Below are positions 56,851-64,000 of a DNA stretch of 64,000 nucleotides, piece after piece. A program made the translations under genes and the position numbers. Origin of the DNA: Novosphingobium ginsenosidimutans (GTDB lineage: Bacteria > Pseudomonadota > Alphaproteobacteria > Sphingomonadales > Sphingomonadaceae); NCBI RefSeq assembly GCF_007954425.1, contig NZ_CP042345.1, positions 1,848,501 through 1,912,500 on the forward strand, written 5' to 3'. The notes under the pieces were generated by a model. It was given only the letters and a program-made list of their open reading frames with translations. It was not told the DNA's origin and did not search any database. Position 1 is the first letter of the stretch; every line of letters starts with the position of its first letter.

Positions 56851-58152
56851 ATGAACCAGAACCTGACCCCCAAGGCGATCGTCGCCGCGCTGGACGAGCA
56901 CATCATTGGCCAGGCCGAGGCCAAGAAGGCCGTCGCCGTCGCTCTGCGCAACCGCTGGCGTCGCCAGCGCCTCTCGCCCGAACTGCGCGACGAGGTGACG
57001 CCCAAGAATATCCTGATGATCGGGCCGACGGGCTGCGGCAAGACCGAGATCAGCCGCCGCCTGGCCAAGCTGGCCGACGCACCGTTCGTCAAGGTTGAGG
57101 CGACCAAGTTCACCGAGGTTGGCTATGTTGGGCGCGATGTCGAGCAGATTGCCCGCGATCTGGTCGAGGAAGCGATCCGGCTCGAAAAGGACCGCCGCCG
57201 CGAAGCCGTGCGCGATGCTGCCAGCAAGGCGGCGATGGACCGCCTGCTCAAGGCCTTGGTTGGCGAAAACGCCAGCGAGGCAACCCGCGAAAGCTTCCGC
57301 CAGCGGATCACCGAGAACGCGATGAACGATGTCGAGGTGGAGATCGAGGTCGAGGACGCGCCGGGCATGCCGTTCGATATGCCGGGGATGCCTGGCGGGG
57401 TCGGGATGATCAACCTTTCGGAGATGATGTCGAAGGCGATGGGCCGCCAGAACCTCAAGCGCCGCAAGCTCAAGGTCCCGCAGGCCTGGGACAAGCTGGT
57501 CGACGAGGAAGCCGAAAAGCGCATGGACCAGGATGATGTCGCCCGCGTTGCCCTCGCCAATGCCGAGGCCAACGGGATCGTCTTCATTGACGAGATCGAC
57601 AAGATCGCCGTGTCCGACGTCCGCGGCGGCTCGGTCAGCCGCGAAGGCGTGCAGCGCGATCTGCTGCCGTTGATCGAGGGCACGACTGTCGCCACCAAGT
57701 ATGGCCCGATGAAGACCGACCACGTGCTGTTTATCGGCTCGGGCGCGTTTCATGTGGCCAAGCCCAGCGATATGCTGCCTGAACTGCAGGGCCGCCTGCC
57801 GATCAGGGTTGAGCTGAAGGCGCTGAGCGAGGAGGACTTCGTCCGGATCCTCGCTGAAACGCGCGCCAACCTGGTTACCCAGTACAAGGCGCTGCTCGGC
57901 ACGGAGAAAGTCACGGTTGAGTTCACCCCCGAAGCGATCCGCGCCATTGCCCGGATCGCCGCGCAGGTGAACGAGGCGGTCGAGAACATCGGCGCCCGCC
58001 GGCTCCAGACCGTGATGGAAAAGCTGCTCGAGGAACTGAGCTTTGAGGCCGAGGACCGCGAGGGTGAGACCGTGTTGATCGACGAGGCCTATGTCTCCGC
58101 CCGTCTCGATGGCCTCGCGCGGGATACTGACCTGTCGAAGTATATCCTCTAG
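56851..58152 (+). CDS. hslU: ATP-dependent protease ATPase subunit HslU
   Basis: 433-residue AAA+ unfoldase partner of HslV. Walker A '[20 protein letters not shown]', the pore motif within '[15 protein letters not shown]', Walker B '[12 protein letters not shown]' and '[20 protein letters not shown]' are clear; the C-terminus 'DTDLSKYIL' inserts into HslV. The ATG follows GAAGGAAGAAA, just after the REP-like element. Confidence 0.97.
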   Translation: MNQNLTPKAIVAALDEHIIGQAEAKKAVAVALRNRWRRQRLSPELRDEVTPKNILMIGPTGCGKTEISRRLAKLADAPFVKVEATKFTEVGYVGRDVEQIARDLVEEAIRLEKDRRREAVRDAASKAAMDRLLKALVGENASEATRESFRQRITENAMNDVEVEIEVEDAPGMPFDMPGMPGGVGMINLSEMMSKAMGRQNLKRRKLKVPQAWDKLVDEEAEKRMDQDDVARVALANAEANGIVFIDEIDKIAVSDVRGGSVSREGVQRDLLPLIEGTTVATKYGPMKTDHVLFIGSGAFHVAKPSDMLPELQGRLPIRVELKALSEEDFVRILAETRANLVTQYKALLGTEKVTVEFTPEAIRAIARIAAQVNEAVENIGARRLQTVMEKLLEELSFEAEDREGETVLIDEAYVSARLDGLARDTDLSKYIL

Positions 58153-58162
58153 GATCGGCTGC

Positions 58163-58363
58163 ATGAGCACCCCGCCCGATGACCGCCCGATCTATCGTCT
58201 CCTCACCGGCAAGGATGACCGCGCCTTTTGCGAGCGCGTGTCCGAAGCGCTGGAGCAGGGCTGGCGGCTCTATGGCTCGCCGATCCTCGCCTGGGACGAG
58301 GAGGGCGGCTACATGAAGGCTGCCCAGGCGGTGGTGTGGAAGGACGCGGATGTGGTGAAGTAG
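58163..58363 (+). CDS. Small DUF1737 protein
   Basis: 66 residues, 10 nt after hslU. 'PIYRLLTGKDDRAFCERVSE' and 'LEQGWRLYGSPILAWDEEGG' fit DUF1737, a small domain of unknown function. ATG 58163 is chosen; the longer frame overlaps hslU. It is soluble and likely cotranscribed with hslU. Confidence 0.78.
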   Translation: MSTPPDDRPIYRLLTGKDDRAFCERVSEALEQGWRLYGSPILAWDEEGGYMKAAQAVVWKDADVVK

Positions 58364-58369
58364 CGCAAG

Positions 58370-60187
58370 CTACTCTGCCGCTTCGCCCAGTTCCTCGACC
58401 GCCTCGGCCTGGCGCGCCCACATTTCGGCATAGAGCCCGTCGCGGCGCAGCAACTCGTTGTGGGTGCCGGCTTCCGCCAGCTGTCCGGCGTTTAGCACCA
58501 GGATCGTATCGGCATCGGCGATGGTCGAGAGCCGGTGTGCAATCGACAGTGAGGTCCGCCCAGAGCTGACGCGGTGGAGCGTTGCGAGCACGTCCTGCTC
58601 GGTCCGGGTGTCGAGCGCCGAGGTCGCCTCATCCAGCAGCAGGATCGGCGGGTTCTTCACCAGCGTCCGGGCAATCGCGACGCGCTGCTTCTCCCCGCCC
58701 GATAGCTTGAGACCGCGTTCTCCCACTTCAGTTTCGAAACCGGCCGGCAGGCGCCCGATCAGGTCCATCAGCGCGGCATCGCGGGCAGCCTGTTCGACAT
58801 CGGCCTGGGTTGCCCCGTCGCGGCCATAGGCGATGTTGTAGCCGATGGTATCGTTGAACAGCACCGAATCCTGCGGCACGATGCCGATATGCGCGCGCAG
58901 GCTGGCCTGGGTGACCTGGGCAATATCCTGCCCGTCGATCAGGATCCGGCCCGACCAGGGATCGTAGAACCGGAACACCAACCGCGCGATCGTGCTCTTG
59001 CCTGCGCCCGAAGGGCCGACGATCGCTACCTGGTTGCCGGCCGGCACCTCGAACGACAGGCCGCTCAGGATCGTGCGGTCGCGCTCATAGCCGAAGACGA
59101 CATTGTCGAAAGTGAGGGTGGGGCGCCTCACCACCAGCGCCGGGGCGCCCGGCGCGTCGCGCACCTCGATGTCGGTGTCGATCAGCCGGAACATGTCGGC
59201 CATGTCGGTCAGGCCCTGGCGGATCGTGCGATAGACCATGCCCAGCATGTCGAGCGGGCGGAACAGCTGGGCCAGGTAGGTCTGGACGAACACCAGTTGC
59301 CCGGCGCTGTATTCGCCGCGGGCCCAGCCATAAACCGTCAGCGCCATGGCTACGGCCATCAGCAGGTTGGTGATGACCGATTGGGCGATATTGAGCAGGC
59401 CCAGGCTGTTTTCGCTCTTTACCGCGGCCTTGGCATAGGCCTGGGTCGCCTGGGCATAGCGGGCTTCCTCACGCGCCTCGGCGTTGAAGTACTTGACCGT
59501 CTCATAGTTCAGCAGCGAGTCGACCGCGCGTGACAGGGCTTGGCCATCCAGCCGGTTCATCTGCTCGCGCAGCGCGGTGCGCCATTCGGTGATTGCGCGG
59601 GTGACCCAGCTATAGGCCACCACGGCAACCGCCGTGGCAATCACCAGTGGCCAGCCGAAGTTGAGGTAAAAGATCACCGCCACGCCGACGAGCAGGATGA
59701 TCGTGGGGGCGATGTTGAACAGCATGAAATAGAGCATCGTGTCGATGCTCTTGGTCCCGCGCTCGATCACCTTGGTGACCTCGCCGGTGCGGCGGGCAAG
59801 GTGGAAACGCAGCGACAGCCGGTGCAGACGGTTGAAGACATTCTCGGCCAGATTTGCCGTCGCCTGCTGGCCCACCCGTTCAAACACGATGTTGCGCAGG
59901 TTGTCGAACACCACGCCGCCCAGCCGCGCCGCCGAATAGGCCAGCACGAACAGCATGGCGAAGGTCGCCACACGGTTGCCAGTGACGTTCATCGCGTCGA
60001 TGGCCCATTTCAGGAAATAGGGCAGGCTGAACTGGGTCGCGGTGGACAGCAGAATCAGTAGCAGCGCACCGACGATACGGGCGCGCAGCTTCCAATCATG
60101 TTCCGGCCACAGATAGGGCAGGAAGCGCCGCAGCGTGCCCCAGCCATCGTGGCGGGCGGTCTTGTCGGTCGGTTTTTCGGGCGGCAT
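58370..60187 (-). CDS. ATM1/HMT1-type ABC exporter
   Basis: 605-residue half-transporter with fused membrane and ATPase domains. Six transmembrane helices span about 35-310; the N-terminus 'LRRFLPYLWPEHDWKLRARI' and 'SLRFHLARRTGEVTKVIERG' resemble the ATM1/ABCB7 class. Walker A 'GPSGAGKSTIARLVFRFYDP', signature 'LSGGEKQRVAIARTL' and Walker B 'PPILLLDEATSALD' are intact. Homologues export glutathione-linked sulfur or metal species. The cargo here is inferred from the family. Confidence 0.92.
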   Translation of the reverse strand: MPPEKPTDKTARHDGWGTLRRFLPYLWPEHDWKLRARIVGALLLILLSTATQFSLPYFLKWAIDAMNVTGNRVATFAMLFVLAYSAARLGGVVFDNLRNIVFERVGQQATANLAENVFNRLHRLSLRFHLARRTGEVTKVIERGTKSIDTMLYFMLFNIAPTIILLVGVAVIFYLNFGWPLVIATAVAVVAYSWVTRAITEWRTALREQMNRLDGQALSRAVDSLLNYETVKYFNAEAREEARYAQATQAYAKAAVKSENSLGLLNIAQSVITNLLMAVAMALTVYGWARGEYSAGQLVFVQTYLAQLFRPLDMLGMVYRTIRQGLTDMADMFRLIDTDIEVRDAPGAPALVVRRPTLTFDNVVFGYERDRTILSGLSFEVPAGNQVAIVGPSGAGKSTIARLVFRFYDPWSGRILIDGQDIAQVTQASLRAHIGIVPQDSVLFNDTIGYNIAYGRDGATQADVEQAARDAALMDLIGRLPAGFETEVGERGLKLSGGEKQRVAIARTLVKNPPILLLDEATSALDTRTEQDVLATLHRVSSGRTSLSIAHRLSTIADADTILVLNAGQLAEAGTHNELLRRDGLYAEMWARQAEAVEELGEAAE

Positions 60188-60222
60188 CGCCCCTATCTAG
60201 GGAGCCGTGCCGAAAAGGCCAG

Positions 60223-61125
60223 TCAGAGCACGCCTGAAGGCACGTCGAACAGGATCCGGCGCGAGGAGAAGTCGATCGCCAGTCGGTCAAGGCTGCGCAA
60301 GTCGCGCATGCCAAGCAGCAGCGAGGGGCGGCTGTCGAGCTTCAACGCCTTGAATGCGGGCGCATCGGTATAGGCAATCGCGACATTGTTGAACCGGACG
60401 TCCGCAATCTCGAGCCAGCGGGCATAGCTTAGATCGGCGCTGACGGTGTGACCGGTCACGCTCAGCAGTTCAATCTTTTCCGACTTGCGCTTGCGTGCCA
60501 GCGCCTTTTGCAGCGCAATGTTGCCGATCGATGTTTCGGCACCGGTATCGATCACCACCTGGACCTTGATCCCTTCCAGCTTGGCATCGGCCATGATCAG
60601 CTGGCCCGAACGGCGCCGCGCTTCGACCACGATTTCGAATCCGCGGTTGCCGCCAAGGTTCTTGGCATCGTCAATCGCCATCAGGCCCTTCTTGAAATCG
60701 ACTAGAACGCGCTGGTCCTGCAGGCTGTCGAGCCCGAGGATGCCATCGGCCCCCATATGTTCGCTCTCCAGCACGGGCGCGGAAAGGCCGTAGTAGGAGC
60801 GGCGACCCAGATCGATCTGGTCGAGATCGACCATGTCGACCATTTGCGTGCCCGCCACGCTGATCAGCCGCGCCTTGCGGTTGGATACCAGCGAGAGCCG
60901 CGTCGCCAGTTCGCGGGACAGGACGGTGTTCTGCGATCCGGTATCGATCAGGAAGCGGAACGGGCCTTGCTCTACCACCTTAACCGGCACGGTCATCCGG
61001 CTCCACTGATCCTTGCGGATCGCAACGACGTCGGTGGCGGCGGCCTGCTGCTGGCCATCCTGCCCGGCAAAGACCGGCAGGGCAGCGGCAAGCAACAGCG
61101 GCAAGAGCAGGCTGGAAGCGGGCAT
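60223..61125 (-). CDS. Exported protein with two retropepsin-like aspartic protease domains
   Basis: 300 residues with a signal peptide ending near 'PVFAGQ'. Two retropepsin half-barrels are fused: active-site D61-T-G ('FRFLIDTGSQNTVLS') and D193-T-G ('VQVVIDTGAETSIGN'), each with a hydrophobic-hydrophobic-G partner ('GADGILGLDSL'; 'RPSLLLGMRDL'). Retropepsins normally act as homodimers, so an internal pseudo-dimer is possible. It is probably periplasmic. No substrate is known. Confidence 0.82.
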   Translation of the reverse strand: MPASSLLLPLLLAAALPVFAGQDGQQQAAATDVVAIRKDQWSRMTVPVKVVEQGPFRFLIDTGSQNTVLSRELATRLSLVSNRKARLISVAGTQMVDMVDLDQIDLGRRSYYGLSAPVLESEHMGADGILGLDSLQDQRVLVDFKKGLMAIDDAKNLGGNRGFEIVVEARRRSGQLIMADAKLEGIKVQVVIDTGAETSIGNIALQKALARKRKSEKIELLSVTGHTVSADLSYARWLEIADVRFNNVAIAYTDAPAFKALKLDSRPSLLLGMRDLRSLDRLAIDFSSRRILFDVPSGVL

Positions 61126-61257
61126 GGTTGTTTCCTCTCACCTGCACACATACCATGCTGCTTGCCTGCGGGCCATGTCATCCATCGAATGACTGGCAGG
61201 ATGCGCGGGCCAATTTGCCTTTGGTTAACACGGCTTTGCTATTAGCGGTGGCTTGAC

Positions 61258-62178
61258 ATGGCACAGCTGATCAATCGGGCCCTGCGCAAGCTGCGCGAAC
61301 ACCGCTTCCTGCGGGGCTGCCGCGCTGTGCTTTCAACACCGCCCGCGCGCGTGCGCGAGGACGGTGTGGTCATCTTCTCGATGATCGGCACCAAGGTGCT
61401 GCTGCCCTATCTGGTCGCAGCCAAGTCGTTCCAGGCGCAACTGGGACGCGGGCGCTTCGCGATCCTTGACGATGGCACGCTGACCGATGCCGATAAGGCG
61501 GTGCTGGCCCATCATCTGGGTAACCCGCCGATCACCCCGATCGCTTCGGTCGATACCGGCCCCTGCCCGCGCGGCGGAACCTGGGAGCGGCTGCTGACGA
61601 TCCTGGACCTGCGCCAGCACGACTATGTTATTCAGCTCGATTCAGACATCGTTGCGCTTGGGCCCGTGCCCGAAGTGGCCGCCGCCATCGATGCTAGCCA
61701 GAGCTTCACCCTACGGGGGGAGGCCAGTGCGGAGATCCGGCCATTGTCCGCCATCGCCGAATGGGCCAGCCACCATCGCGATGCCGGCCGCCAGCATGTG
61801 CAAAGTTCGATTGAACAGGCGATGGGCCAGGTCATCATTTACGGTCGCCCCGCCCTCAAATATGTGCGCGGCTGTTCGGGCTTTGCCGGCTTTGCGCCGG
61901 GCGGAGATAGGCGCGGCTTGGCAGAGGCCTTCTCGCAGGAAGCGCAGCGGCTGCTGGGTGCTGCCCATTGGGCCGAATGGGGCAGCGAGCAGGTGACCAG
62001 CAACTTCGTGATAGCGAATGAGCCGGACGCGCTGCTGCTGCCCTATGACCGCTATCTCAATTTCTGGAACGCGCCGGTCAGCGAAGCGGCCGGGTTGGTA
62101 CACTTCATCGGAACCTACCGCTATCACCGGGGCGCCTATCTGGCCGCCGCGCGCCGCGCCATCGCCGCCTTGCGTTAG
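61258..62178 (+). CDS. Glycosyltransferase-like protein
   Basis: 306 residues with a GT-A-like N-terminal part and a candidate metal-binding D-x-D at 128-130 ('VIQLDSDIVALG'). 'RGGTWERLLTILDLRQHDY' precedes it and 'FNFVIANEP'-type acceptor segments follow ('TSNFVIANEPDALLLPYDRY'). No membrane helix is seen. Adjacent flippase and glycosyl-related genes suggest surface polysaccharide work; donor and acceptor are unknown. Its end overlaps the convergent flippase gene by 4 nt. Confidence 0.65.
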   Translation: MAQLINRALRKLREHRFLRGCRAVLSTPPARVREDGVVIFSMIGTKVLLPYLVAAKSFQAQLGRGRFAILDDGTLTDADKAVLAHHLGNPPITPIASVDTGPCPRGGTWERLLTILDLRQHDYVIQLDSDIVALGPVPEVAAAIDASQSFTLRGEASAEIRPLSAIAEWASHHRDAGRQHVQSSIEQAMGQVIIYGRPALKYVRGCSGFAGFAPGGDRRGLAEAFSQEAQRLLGAAHWAEWGSEQVTSNFVIANEPDALLLPYDRYLNFWNAPVSEAAGLVHFIGTYRYHRGAYLAAARRAIAALR

Positions 62179-63635
62179 TTCCGCCGCATTAGGCCAATCA
62201 CTTCGCTGACCCGGTCGCGGGCGAAGCAGGCCAGCCACAGGCCATAGACCGCACCGCCAGTCGCCACCAGCAGGGCCAGCCGCAGCCACAGGGTGTAGTG
62301 GGCAAGCACCGCGTCAAGCGCGACGACGGCAAGCGCCATCGCCGCACCAGCCAGCACTGGTGGCAGGACCGCCGCAGCCAGTTCACGCTTCTTCAGGCCG
62401 ATCGCTGGCAGGCTCCAGTGCGCCGAGATCGCTGTCAGCAGCGGATAGGCGACTAGCCAGGCCAACGCGATACCGCGCGCGCCATCCAGCGTTACGCCGA
62501 TCACGAAGACGATCGGCATCAGCACCGAACCCAGCACCGAAGTCCGCGTACCCAGGTTCGGCTGGCCCAGCGCATTGGTCGCAGGCGCAAACATCACGTG
62601 TAAGGTCATGAACGGCATTGCCAGCGCCAGCAGGGTGACCAGCGGTGCGGCCGGCAACCATTTGGGGCCCAGCATCAGCTCAACAGCCGGCCCGCTCACG
62701 GCCGCCAGCCCCAGGCAGAACGGGATCGCCAGCAACATCACGATCCGCACAGACTTTAGGAAGCCCTGGGCCACGGCGGTTGGATCGTCCTGAATCCGGG
62801 CATAGGCCGAAAAGGCCACTTCGTTAAGCGGCGGGACGACCTTGTTGACGAACAGCTGCGCCAGGAACAGCGCGGTCGTGTAATAACCCAGTTCGCCAGC
62901 ACTCAGCACGCGGCCGGCGATGACGATATCGGCCTGGGCCTGGATGAACCAGAAGATCTGTCCGGCCATCACCACCCCGCCATATGTCGCCATGCTGCGG
63001 GCCGAGCGGAAATCGAAACTGGGCCACATCCAGGCGCGGGCCACGGCCACCATCCCGAAGGCGCGGCTGGCAAAGGTAGCAAGCGGCGCGGCGACCAGCG
63101 TCCAGACGCCCAGTCCGCCCAGCGCCCCCGCCAGCGCGACCAGCGCGCCGATCACGGCCGAGGCCATGTTGACCTGCGCCTGCTTCCTGAAATCCATCTC
63201 GCGCGCCAGCACGGCATAGCCCAGCGAGAGGAACGGGTTGGTGAGATAGATCAGCGCCTGCACGCGCAGCAGGTCGGCTACCTGCGGCTGATGGAAATAG
63301 GCCGCAACCAGCGGCGCGGTCAGCACCTGGGCCAACGCCAGCGTGCTGTTGACCACGATCAGCAGGCCGAACAGCTGGCGCAGCTGCTCCTTGCCGGCGC
63401 TCCGATCCTGGATCACGGCATTGGCAAAGGAGTAGCCGTTGAGCAGGCCCAGCAGCACCAGCACCACGCCGGTCATGGCATATAGACCATAGTCGCTGGG
63501 CGAAAGGATGCGGATGACCAGGAAGGTCGAGGCCCAGGCGATCAGCTGGCTGGCGATCTGCGTGCCTGAGCGCCAGATCACGGCCTTGCGCACCTGATCG
63601 CGCAGGTTGTCGGGCTGGGCGGTGGCCGCGGTCAT
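62175..63635 (-). CDS. Polysaccharide flippase, Wzx/MOP type
   Basis: 486 residues with about 12-14 transmembrane helices. 'VIWRSGTQIASQLIAWASTF', 'LSPSDYGLYAMTGVVLVLLG' and 'FGLLIVVNSTLALAQVLTAP' match the polysaccharide transporter family that flips lipid-linked oligosaccharides or exports polysaccharide. It overlaps the upstream partial gene by 4 nt and so belongs to a leftward operon extending beyond the window. Confidence 0.9.
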   Translation of the reverse strand: MTAATAQPDNLRDQVRKAVIWRSGTQIASQLIAWASTFLVIRILSPSDYGLYAMTGVVLVLLGLLNGYSFANAVIQDRSAGKEQLRQLFGLLIVVNSTLALAQVLTAPLVAAYFHQPQVADLLRVQALIYLTNPFLSLGYAVLAREMDFRKQAQVNMASAVIGALVALAGALGGLGVWTLVAAPLATFASRAFGMVAVARAWMWPSFDFRSARSMATYGGVVMAGQIFWFIQAQADIVIAGRVLSAGELGYYTTALFLAQLFVNKVVPPLNEVAFSAYARIQDDPTAVAQGFLKSVRIVMLLAIPFCLGLAAVSGPAVELMLGPKWLPAAPLVTLLALAMPFMTLHVMFAPATNALGQPNLGTRTSVLGSVLMPIVFVIGVTLDGARGIALAWLVAYPLLTAISAHWSLPAIGLKKRELAAAVLPPVLAGAAMALAVVALDAVLAHYTLWLRLALLVATGGAVYGLWLACFARDRVSEVIGLMRRN

Positions 63636-64000
63636 GCAGCGGTCCGCTTGGTCAGCAGGCGCGCCAGGCCCGTGGGTTCATAGCCGCGGCTGTGCCGGTG
63701 GCGCCGCCAGCGCAGCATCGGCCGGGCGAGGGCAGGGGCAATGCGCCACAGCGCGAAGGAAGCCCGCCAGACCGGCCCGGCAACCCGCTGACGCAACCGG
63801 GCCAGATCGGCCAGGCCGCCGCGGGTATCGCCATCGACCACCCGGTCGATCGCGTGCTCAAAGGCAATCGCCTCACGCGTCGTCGCGATCAGTTCGGCCA
63901 GCAATGCCTGCTCAGGCGCTTGTTGCGGCAGGGCACGCGCGGTCTTTTCATAGACCTTGAGATTGCCCAGCAGCATCCGCCCAGCATCGGCCGAAGCTGA
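63632..64000 (-). CDS. C-terminal part of a gene upstream of the flippase, function unclear
   Basis: The frame is open to the window end. An internal ATG at 63976 exists, but the codons before it read sensibly ('SASADAGRMLLGNLKVYEKT'), so the gene probably starts outside. The visible 122 residues are helical and arginine/alanine rich at the C-terminus ('PMLRWRRHRHSRGYEPTGLA'). It could be the tail of a glycosyltransferase given the context, but no diagnostic motif is visible. Confidence 0.6.
   Translation of the reverse strand, partial: SASADAGRMLLGNLKVYEKTARALPQQAPEQALLAELIATTREAIAFEHAIDRVVDGDTRGGLADLARLRQRVAGPVWRASFALWRIAPALARPMLRWRRHRHSRGYEPTGLARLLTKRTAA

Overview
This 64 kb window is GC-rich and almost fully coding, with no gene-free stretch above about 230 bases. 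I saw no tRNA, rRNA, IS element or CRISPR array. Gene content points to an aerobic anoxygenic phototrophic alphaproteobacterium, most likely of the Sphingomonadales (Sphingomonas, Novosphingobium or Erythrobacter relatives). The reasons are the bchFNBHLM-lhaA-puhABC-acsF-puhE-hemA block with PpsR and AerR regulators, 5-aminolevulinate synthase (C4 pathway), COQ9 and CBP3-type respiratory factors, and a large TonB-dependent receptor of sphingomonad style. The genus is an inference.

Layout. 1-17172: photosynthesis gene cluster. ppsR (cut by the window start) and aerR run leftward. A divergent regulatory region separates them from a 13-gene rightward run whose genes overlap or lie within 22 nt. 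It covers bacteriochlorophyll synthesis (bchF, N, B, H, L, M, acsF), light-harvesting and reaction-centre assembly (lhaA, puhA, B, C, E), one unassigned small gene and hemA, and ends at a bidirectional terminator shared with a convergent lipoprotein cytochrome c.

17906-28601: accessory region. It holds a GH42 beta-galactosidase, a Crp-family regulator, a tightly coupled leftward three-gene operon (TIR-membrane-repeat protein, unrecognised protein, and a TPR/SLOG-like/degenerate nucleotide-cyclase protein), a TonB-dependent receptor, and a LuxR-type regulator with an atypical receiver. The three-gene operon is the best candidate for an undescribed system, because TIR plus SLOG is the pairing used in Thoeris nucleotide signalling.

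28743-44273: flagellar cluster. One leftward run (sigma-54-type activator, fliE F G H I J K L M N O P Q R, flhB, fliD, fliS) spans about 14.5 kb, with a flagellin gene divergent at its head. FliM lacks the usual N-terminal CheY-binding segment.

44365-64000: housekeeping genes. These are an aminotransferase and an acetyltransferase, ribE and ribD, small envelope proteins, a YgjP-like metallohydrolase, YcgN, SCO1, an ankyrin protein, COQ9, feoA and feoB under a probable Fur box, ssb, a YceD-like protein, a CBP3-like chaperone, bamE, hslV and hslU separated by a REP-like inverted repeat, a DUF1737 protein, an ATM1-type ABC exporter, a double-retropepsin protein, and surface-polysaccharide genes running off the window end.
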